From contig NW_013652695.1 in the NCBI RefSeq assembly GCF_000499385.1, forward strand, positions 1 to 54,641: a stretch of DNA of 54,641 bases, written 5' to 3'. Origin of the DNA: Eimeria necatrix (Eukaryota > Apicomplexa > Conoidasida > Eucoccidiorida > Eimeriidae). The notes under the pieces were generated by a model. The model did no database searches, was not told the DNA's origin, and saw only the letters and a program-made list of their open reading frames with translations. The translations under genes were made by a program, and so were the position numbers. Below, one piece after another: positions 46,441 to 54,641 of the stretch; position 1 is the stretch's first letter, and each line of letters begins with the position of its first letter.

Positions 46441-46886
46441 TCTTGTCCTTTTCCGTTGCCTTTACATTCTTCTATTTAGGGTTATTGTGTCTAGTATTGT
46501 GGTTATTCTTAATCCCAGACAGTTCTTCTCCCCATCCCCATGCGTTCTCACCGTTTGGTTTTTGCGCCTCTCAACTAACGTTTCGGAAAACGCCACAGCG
46601 AGGAAGGTGTGAAGTGGGAAAATGACAGGGCATCACCAAGAGAACGTTTCGTATCAGCTGCTGCTCTGCGTTGCGTTTGTCCCGTTGTCATCTTAAGGCG
46701 TATGGGGATCGCTCGTATGCAGAAAGAAATGGGCACTGGTGCGTGCAGCATTGCGTGCAAGTGCTTGTAAGTGACATGCAGATGCGAATATACACTGTTA
46801 GCTGCAGTGCTGTGTTCAACTGCTAGTACGTTGCGGCTGAGTGGGCGTAGTTAAAAACACACACCCGAAAGTCGCAGCTGGTTTAG
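46441..46886. other. 3' flank and spacer
   Basis: T-rich DNA after the stop at 46440 (likely 3' UTR), then the 5' flank of the next candidate gene. Nothing else seen. Confidence 0.45.
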
Positions 46887-47551
46887 ATGAAGAGAAAAGC
46901 AGCTGCGAAGGAGTCGCAAGAGCGACTTCAGACCAGCAGCGATAAGCCTGCAAATGAACTCCGAGGGCTTTTTGAGGCAAAGGCACAGAAGCGACCGTGC
47001 ATGAGCTGCCCCCACAGTAACTTTTGTTGCTACAGTGTTGTTTTCTGTTGAATGCAGCTTATGCTAATAGGACTGTCCGCCCGTCCTCTGGGGCGTTCCC
47101 CATTCAGAATTGTATACATTTCCTTCACGTTCGCCTTTTATAGTGTAGGGAAAGTCTTAGTCCGAACGGCCATGAGAACTTGCCTTCGATGGCTTCTTTG
47201 CATGGCTGACTTTTCACGGACAAACAGCAGTGACTGGTTATCTGTATTAGTTGTGCTGGGGCTCATTCCAGATGTACTGGTTTGAAGGTTGACCTTTCTG
47301 ACTTGACTACAGCTTCCCGATATTGCAAAGTACGTTTGAGACGACCACATGGCGTCTCACCACAGCTCGAGTTTAAGGTTCAGTGGCGAAGAAATAAGGT
47401 TAACGAAGATTCTCTTCTTTGGCTGCCAGAGAAGTGCGGAGGAGGAAGGGCAACATTCGTGGCCGTACCTGGCTGGTCAACGCTAGAGGTGGGAGTGAAA
47501 CGGAAACCCAGTGGCCGTGTGGTCGAGTTCTTGATAAAGAATGGCGTATGA
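46887..47551 (+). CDS. Hypothetical soluble protein, several exons
   Basis: Exon 1 probably runs 46887-47016 (MKRKAAAKESQERLQTSSDK, lysine-rich, no signal peptide; donor GTAACT). A second piece after the acceptor at about 47056 reads YANRTVRPSSGAFPIQN, and a third from about 47149 reads KVLVRTAMRTCLRWLLCMAD. The last exon (after about 47328, stop at 47549-47551) is well formed: EFKVQWRRNKVNEDSLLWLP and, at the end, GVKRKPSGRVVEFLIKNGV. The junction between the third and last pieces does not resolve in phase by eye. The compact beta-rich C-terminus faintly recalls coccidian immune-mapped proteins, but that is an impression, not a match I can prove. Confidence 0.45.
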
Positions 47552-50500
47552 GAACCTTGAGAACAGGGGAGATTTGAGGTAGATGTACTGGGTCGGAGGC
47601 GCGGGGAAATGCACAAAAGCAGCGGCGACAGCGTCAGGGCAAAAAGAACGGACTGCAATGCAGAGAAAGACGGGAAGATAGCTGAGCAAACGAGCACCCT
47701 AAGAGTCACGGGTGACGAGAGGCCTCACAGTGTAATCGCCGCATAGGCAGCTCGTTGCTCCAGGCCCAAGCAGGTGTAGTCAGAATGCAAAGCAATTACT
47801 GAATTCAGTATTATTACGATGTGGGGAATTCCGGGCACTAGCAACTTCGCCTTCTCGAAACTCATTTCTGAACCTCTCATGCTCGTGATGTCGATAGGAT
47901 GTGCTAGGATCTGCATGTGCTGCCTAACGAAGCCGCCCGTCTCTTGCAGAGACCGACAAACCTCGGCGTTTAGCACCTTGGTGACGACGGCTTGTGTTAC
48001 GAAGGTGTGTTCGGTAGTTCTTGGCAGGTAGGCGGCTGCCGTTGCAACCTTTCGGGATAATGTTGTAGCGTTCCGCTCGCCCAAAATGGGACGCACAGCC
48101 TATTCACGACCTGACTAGAAAAAAAAAAGCAGGCCTCTATTGGATCCCGTTGCAATTTGGGGAGGGTAAGCACCAAGTGCTCTCTACCGCCAGCGCTGCT
48201 GCTCAGGAGTTATATTTACACAAATTCCGTGAGCTTGCCTATCAGCAGCGTAGGATATTTCGGGTAGACCGCGGCAACTGTGGCGATAGCTACCTAAGGC
48301 ACCGAGGAGGACCATGTGGTAAGGCGCAAACTTGTAAGAGCGCATCACTTCACTGATTTTTATTGACAATGAAAACATCAAACAGAGCTGCGTTATTCTC
48401 CAGAGAAAAGACGATCAGCAAGAAGGTCCTTCTACTTAAACTCGCTCCTTCATAGGTGGGGGGCGAAAAGTGGTAGGTGCCAAGATGATGACGCTCCACA
48501 GAGGAAACAGGAGGTGGAATCTTAACGGACAAGCAACAGAGCAGCCAAGTCAAGTAAAACTTCCCGCGGAAAAGAGGAGTCCAACAAGAAACGCTCACCT
48601 TCACGCCAATTCATGGGCCTGCTACGTTACAACACGTGAGCTTCTCAGCTCCTTAATTCTCTGTAGTAGCCCACCCAGCTCTACTGAAGGCCTGTACTGC
48701 AAAATGTGATGAAGACATCGTACAACCCGTACCACATTGCTGTAGATACCACTAGACACAACAGACGGAGCACATAGAAGGAACTGCAATAGGTCTTAGC
48801 GGAAAAGGGCATCCCCAAGACGATGCCAGCAGCAAATTCCCACGAACGCACTCTTAAAGAAACTGTAATAACTACCGGCAACATAAGCAGCTAGGGGACT
48901 GAGGGGCGCCGCCGCGACCTCGAAGGTTGACTCTAGCCAGAGAGCAAACTTATCGTTTGAGGGACGTAAGCCGTTCGTGATCTAATCAATAAGCAGGGTA
49001 AGCGACCTATGCTACTAGTTCTCGCCAAAATAGCCAAAGCCTCTAACTCTCCACACCAACCACCTGATAGCTTGCGCGGGCCTAAAGCAATGCGTCATTT
49101 CATCGAGGATGTTGCCTGGCGAACTGTGGCCACACAAGAAGCTCACTTTGGATACATATGCACGCTTTTGTTATCACGCTATTTTGTCGGTCTGTTCAAG
49201 TCAACGGCCACGCGCAAGGAGAGGGACCTAGCTCTTCTCTAAATGTAAGAACCGCAGCTATACAGTAAGTGGCGATTGATTGAACGGTATCCACCTTTTA
49301 GACTGCAGCATTGAACGCTGTTACCTTGGCCAATCAAACTGTTTTGGCCCAGTAGTTAAGTGCCCTTGGGTATGGTCACCCATACCCAAGGGCACTTAAC
49401 TACTGAAGTACGTAATATGTCGGCATACTCCTCAAATACTGCAAGGCGATGAAAACATTGAACCTCCTAATGCTGCACTCCCGCTAGTCTCTCTACATTG
49501 TGCAACAAGATTGCACTTTCCCCACAAGTCGGATGAGCCTAGCACCAAAAGGTGTGATACGCAGCACCACAGTGTTGCGCATAAAAGCCCTCTAGAAGGA
49601 TAAAATGCACTTCAAAATTCTCCATATGAGGGAACTCGGTATTTATAACAGAGCAGGCTCAGATTGCTCTGCATGTAGGCCAGCCGCTGAAGCTGACAGC
49701 TTCACTGATACTGTCAGCATCCGTCTACAAAAGCCTTTTGTCCAGAAAAAACAAGGCCTTCTGCCTTTAATGCATGTTTTTGCGTCGTTTCTGAATTGAG
49801 ACAATAATGCACCTTTTGTAACGTGTATGTAAAACTATGCTGGAGCCGAGCTGGGCTTTGCAGTCTGCAACTTGAAGCTATCCCAAGGATCTCCCTTTTT
49901 CTAGTTTTATATGCTCTGGAACAGAGTGAAATAAACTTTGTGAGCTCTGACATCTGTAACATTGCGCTCAACAGAGTCCACTTGTAATGCGCGTATGCAA
50001 CACGAGAGCAATGTGCGAACAAGAAGAAACGCCTTGCGGTATTTCCAGCTTACGAGTGGTCAGTTGCGCACGGCAGACGATTGTTCCTGCTACTATTGCA
50101 GCAGACCACCAAGAAAGAGCGCTCCTTCACAGAATGACCCTCTTGAGACACATGCTGCAGAACCCGCACCGCAGTTAAACTGTATGAAGGGCACCGTCCG
50201 GTTGAAGCAAGAGGTGGATCGCCTACGGGATCACGTGGTGCAAATGAATCTGACAAAACAGGCTCCAGCCACCGTGTAGCCAGTCGTACGCGAGGAAGGT
50301 AACGATGCGGGAGTCTTTTTTAGGTTAGTTGAAAAGGTAGTTACGAAACTAGGCCTGAGCCATTTCTTTTGGGGAGACATGCTACTGAGGTGTTTTTGAG
50401 ATAATCTAATGCAATTGATATAGTTCGCGAGCGGACTCACTGCTGCTCATAGCTAGCTGGCTCTCATGGCGAGTTGGCTCTATCTCTTGCCTAACTGATC

Positions 50501-51164
50501 TGACGTAATACTAATATTGCAGTACATCATGTTGTTTCCACCGGATAGGTCAATATAGGCACACTAGCGGCTCACTGGGGAGCCATTCTAGTGCCTGTGC
50601 ACTACGCTTGTAGTCTCCAGACAGTGCATTCCGGCCCGCAGCTAGCCAGCCCGGTTGGCTAGCTGGTGATTGATGAGCAATCAGAAAGCAGGACGAGACG
50701 TTTCTTACAAATAACCAATTATGGCAAATTATTAGAAATGCAGCATTTTTAAACTAGAAGCGTCTATAAATACCCTAAGATTGGGGCAGGCGCTAACGCC
50801 GGCACCGGCGCGGGGCACTGCCCTAACCGGGCCACGAAGGCAATAACTGAGGGTGCGACATTTAGAAAAATTGGATCGAGAACTTGAAAGATGACTGCTT
50901 TTATTAATGATTCGGTGCTGTTTATGGGAAATGTGTCGCATGTATATGATTTGTCAGAAGGACGCCCTATTCGTGGGCCAGGTAGTAACATAGTAGCAGC
51001 AGAGAACGCTGTACACTACAATACTTAACCTATCAGAAGGAGACGGGTGCTGATTTAACGGACTGGACAGGCTCAGGACAAGACGAGCTCCAGCTTTTTG
51101 CAATTCGAATTGCTCGGCACTTATCCGCCGAGTCGTAGCAAAGTGATCGCAGAGGGCACAACAA
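47552..51164. other. Gene-poor region, weak fragments only
   Basis: A minus-strand frame at 47725-48096 has protein-like composition (AAYLPRTTEHTFVTQ) and is preceded by a strong pyrimidine tract with acceptor at about 48110-48130, but competing frames are equally open. A short plus frame near 50184-50279 encodes a coiled-coil-like KQEVDRLRDHVVQMN. Small GCTA runs and an AGCTAGCCA/TGGCTAGCT hairpin lie at 50450-50665. No gene is firm. Confidence 0.4.
49350..49405. repeat. Perfect hairpin, 26-bp arms, 4-bp loop
   Basis: Bases 49350-49375 and 49380-49405 are exact reverse complements (CAGTAGTTAAGTGCCCTTGG... outward). Only four bases separate them. A perfect palindrome of this size is prone to deletion, so it is probably young or maintained. 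Confidence 0.95.
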
Positions 51165-52062
51165 GTGTACTTCCCCAACACTGCGAAGATACTGGGATAC
51201 CGGGTAGACCTGCGAACAGCTGAGCTAGTGGACCACTGGCTAAATGTGCCACTTCAGCTGTACAAGGCTCCAACCATAGTCTCTTCTGACGATTTCAATG
51301 ACTCGAGAGACCAAGCATCAGAATCCGCAGCCCTGGAAGGCCCATAGATGGCTAAAGTACACGCATGAAAGAAGCGACGGAATGATTTGGTGATACAATG
51401 AGATGGGGACCCTACCAGAGTCGAAGGAGGCCCCAGGATGGCTGGTGAGAGAAAACCATGGAAGACAATGGCCGTCCAAAAGCAGCCAGGCAGGCGGAGT
51501 GCTTTGAGGGGAGGCCTGGCGAATGTTTTTCGCCCACACAGCCAGAGCCTTAACCGGCTTGGACAAACCTGAAAACGATTTGGAAAGGATAGCCACTACA
51601 CTGGAAATCGCGGTTCTCCGCCTCATAACAGACAAAGGCACAAAAAAGAGGCAAGGAAGCAAGGGCTACTCCCAGACCCCGCGAGAGGATGCAGTAGCAG
51701 CAGATTTAAAACAACCAACCCTATGATCCATGGGAGACGAGTATTCTACGCGAAAACGGCATGGAAAGGGGCGAATGTATGCTATAGCCTTATGCCAAAC
51801 GCCACCGAAGTTCACCTTAGCTGGAATCACAGGTGTTTGGAACAAGAGAATATTGACAGTCATTCCTTACGTACTGAAAAAATCGAAGGTGTGTGTTAAG
51901 GAAACGAAACAGGGCCCAGAAAAGGGACAGGTATCTACTGAAATTACCAACAGCATGAGGTACAGCTTCCGATAAAAAAATACTTTAACACTTCAATATT
52001 TTAATAGTGAAAAAGTGGAAGCCACTCGGAAGTGGTGACGAGAGGAGCTTGATACTCAGGCA
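51165..52062 (+). other. Possible gag-side remnant of the downstream retroelement
   Basis: Plus-strand frames at 51165-51347, 51523-51726 and 51730-51975 are short, lysine-rich at the end, and lie directly upstream of the protease-like region. Position is the main argument; no zinc knuckle or capsid motif was seen. Confidence 0.25.
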
Positions 52063-54235
52063 ATGACTGAGTGCCACAGCTCACTGTGTACTGTGGGCAT
52101 GGCAGCAATGCTTCTTTCGGGGTTACTCAGGCATAGCTGTGAAGGGGTGCTTGACACCGTAGCGCCGCGTAGCTTCATTAGCCTGCCCGGCACTGAGCAG
52201 CTGGGTCCATGGCTAGGTCCACGGATAGGTCATTTGCACAGGCTTTTCTGTTTCATTGCAGCCAAAAGACAGCAATTGCACATCGGCCCCTTGGTTCTCG
52301 GGGCTCAGTATATAGTGCGGAAGCAAATGCGTGTGGGGACGTTCTCTAATGCCACCTGTACTATAGGGGATTTTCCTACGGCTAAAGCGACTGACCTGGC
52401 AGAATTTTGCCCAGTACCTCCAGAATGGTAAACTACAAACTTCGTCACTGGCCGACGATGTGAGCTACCAAACAAAACGAACGGTTAAGAGGAGCAGCGT
52501 CAGAAGGCGCAAATCCGAACCCCTGCAGAGCAACCCTGCAGAGCAACGGCATGGCATGTTAGCACAACAACTGCCCAGGGGATCGACAACACAGTGAAGC
52601 AACTACACTGTGCCTACCAAGGAGCTACTGCTTTAGTAGCAGGAAAACACTTCGTCTCTAAGGCGAGGAGTACCGGGACATATTTTACCGACCTTGGATA
52701 AGTGAGCGACCATCCACGTATATGACAGGTTAAAACAAAACCCTGCTATGAGCCGCCGCCAAGCATCACATCTGTAAGCTTGCTGCATAAATTGGAGATT
52801 TGCTACGAACCTCCCCTCGATGGGGAACAGACGTTCATTACCTGTCGCGGAGTACTGCCACTCTCAATTATACTCAGTTTGACTAGCGGCTACGGTAAGA
52901 CAATTCCCAGAGGGTAACTCCTCATATAGTTTAGGTTTCTAAGAACACAGACGATCATCATGTCCTAGTACCACCGGGCAAGCTGCCTAACAAGGCCGCC
53001 ATAGGACCTGCGGCATTTGCACAATCAGGAAATAACAAAGCTGCCACTTGATGCACTGGCTAGCCTGGCTTCTTCTCTTATCTAGGCCCAGAACATCATG
53101 TGTGACACGTACAATGATGAATTTGGCGAGTGGAAAATTGCACATGGTGATACTTTGTCAAGCATTAGGTGCGCTTACGACCGAACATGAGTTGCCTATG
53201 ACCCCCAGATAAACTAATTTGAAGGAGGTGAGAGGTGCTAGTCGTTCGTTTATCCTCGTTCCTACCAGATTCGAGAGACCAAGACCGTTGGGTGAAAGAC
53301 TGTTTTGTGAACAGTTGTGCACTTAACTGGAGTCCACGACTATATCCTTAGGCATCAAGGCCAAGGTGGCAACCTTCCATGCTAACATAAATACTTATCT
53401 CGAATCTATGTTATGACAAGAAGATAAAGCGTACCTTGACGAAGGGCTGATTCACAGTTCGACCGTGCTTACTCAAACTGAAGTTCTCCGATAAATTCTC
53501 AGCATCATTCTTAAACATCAGTTCTACCCTAAGTTCTGGAAATGCAGATATCCTGAGCACGACCCTACCTATATCGGCTACACCATTAGCACCGAGGGTG
53601 TAAAGCCTGCCATCAAAATGCCGCAGGCCATTCGTAGGTGGTCAGAAGTGTTGGTTAGTGAGACACAAGCTGTAGTGCGTAACAATACAATGCTGCAACA
53701 GTACAACCTCCTATGGCTGTAACAGTTATTATTCTACACATAAAGCATTATTAGCGATACTATAGCTAGAAAAACCTGGTCCTTGCCGCAGGCTTAGCCT
53801 AGGGTTTTCGGGCAGGAAGGCCACGGGTTGCGGGTAGCTATGTCGCCGGCGCAGCGTGCAGGGACACCAGCATACGGGCGGACACCGAAGACTTCGGGAA
53901 GGCGAAAGCAGAAGTGTATTTCAATCTTCTTGCATTTTAGGGTCTATTTAGGCTTCTCCATCCTATTGGAATTGTAAGTACCTATGCAGCGAGAAGGGAA
54001 ACCATCAAAAAGTCAGGCGAGGCCGCTCGCACTACATAAGACAAACCGTTCTTCCGTCTTGTCAACTTTTACCGAATCTTCATAGACGCCGACTACGCCG
54101 GCATCGCCTGAGCTCTTACAACTTTTACTCGCAAGAACATCTCTTTTCACTGGGTAGAGCTTCATAAGCAAGCCGCACACCTTGAGCAGCGTTTGAATGA
54201 CTTCACGACTCCGCAAGTTTTCGAATCCACAACTC
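52063..54235 (+). mobile_element. Decayed Ty3/gypsy-type LTR retrotransposon pol region
   Basis: Plus-strand order is protease-like (52063-52431; VLDTVAPRSFIS resembles the retropepsin DTGA/DSGA site, with Gly replaced), then reverse transcriptase palm and thumb at 53351-53645 (KVATFHANINTYLESML, AYLDEG in place of YLDD, TYIGYTISTEGVKP), then the RT-RNase H connection at about 54048-54230 (FFRLVNFYRIFID, FHWVELHKQA). In-frame stops lie at 53414-53416, 53492-53494 and near 54108. Around 350-400 bp of unrelated DNA separates thumb and connection. This copy is inactive. A chromovirus-like gypsy element is known from Eimeria genomes; assignment to that element is inference. LTRs were not located. 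Confidence 0.75.
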
Positions 54236-54641
54236 GGCAAAGAAATCTAACTACCAAGCGGTGCGTCCGCGCAGAGGCTTCGATGCTTGGAGATGCGTAA
54301 GAGCTTGGCGATCTGTATGAGCTATAACTTTGGTGACACGGAGCAAATGAGACCACTTGTCTAGGCCCGTGACCAACGCCAAGAGTTCTTGATCGTAGAT
54401 CGACTATGTCTGTTGTGTGGGGTTCATAACTTAGCTGAGGAAATCGATGGGCTTGCCTTCTTGTTCTAGAACCGCTCCGATCGCATAACCAGAGGCATCC
54501 GTGTACAACTCGAAGGGCTTCGTGGTGTCAGGGGCTTGTAATGTAGTGAAGTCGATTAGCGCTGTTTGAGCTGCCGCACCGCTTGCGTGTGAAGCTCTGT
54601 CCACTTGAAACTAACGTCTTTACGCGTAATTTCAACCAGCG
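54236..54641 (-). mobile_element. Second Ty3/gypsy pol fragment (connection and RNase H), opposite strand
   Basis: Read on the minus strand from the window edge: KDVSFKWTELHTQA (RT-RNase H connection), then KPFELYTDASGYAIGAVLEQ (RNase H core with the catalytic Asp), QELLALVTG and AHTDRQALTHLQASKPL, ending around 54240. Stops and one frameshift near 54555 show decay. It repeats part of the domain order of the plus-strand fragment but is better preserved and runs toward it, so the two meet tail to tail. It is truncated by the window edge. Confidence 0.85.

Overview
The window looks like nuclear DNA of a coccidian apicomplexan, most likely an Eimeria species. The evidence is dense (CAG/CTG)n tracts read as poly-Gln, poly-Ala, poly-Ser or poly-Leu runs inside genes, interstitial telomere-like AAACCCT/TTTAGGG blocks, many short GT-AG introns, and a decayed Ty3/gypsy retrotransposon. 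Species assignment is inference. Gene models were built by eye by joining exons across GT-AG sites and checking that reading phases agree; where I say phases agree, I counted them.

Layout. 1-3.8 kb: end of a possible exon, then a repeat field (CAG/CTG minisatellite, a 25-bp-arm inverted repeat, inverted telomere-like blocks, G/C tracts, an AAATT-type repeat). 3.8-10.0 kb (+): a many-exon gene for a secretory-pathway type I membrane protein with a beta-propeller-like luminal region, its large intron filled with AGCT minisatellite. 10.0-13.2 kb: nothing firm. 13.2-17.1 kb (-): a five-exon gene for a Gln-rich, probably organelle-targeted helical protein. 17.1-27.0 kb: CAG-poor, gene-poor DNA with two tandem duplications and one small signal-peptide/TM protein at 23.5-23.8 kb (-). 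27.0-38.9 kb (-): a giant UFD4/TRIP12-type HECT E3 ubiquitin ligase with N-terminal armadillo region and complete C-terminal HECT domain. 39.3-40.0 kb (+): a small three-exon candidate gene. 40.0-43.5 kb: weak coding fragments and a foldback element. 43.6-45.3 kb (-): a GILT-family thiol reductase with a CPAS active site and an alanine-rich insertion, transcribed divergently from a single-exon multi-pass membrane protein at 45.7-46.4 kb (+). 46.9-47.6 kb (+): a small multi-exon candidate. 47.6-54.6 kb: gene-poor DNA ending in gypsy-type pol fragments, with two pol pieces facing each other at about 54.23 kb.

The genes are independent eukaryotic units, not an operon. Several (3.8 kb, 23.5 kb, 45.2 kb, 45.7 kb) encode secretory-pathway proteins. 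The window alternates between CAG-rich gene-bearing blocks and CAG-free, gene-poor blocks. A 12-bp palindrome of the GTGTACGTACAC type recurs in exons, introns and intergenic DNA and is the most unexplained signal.
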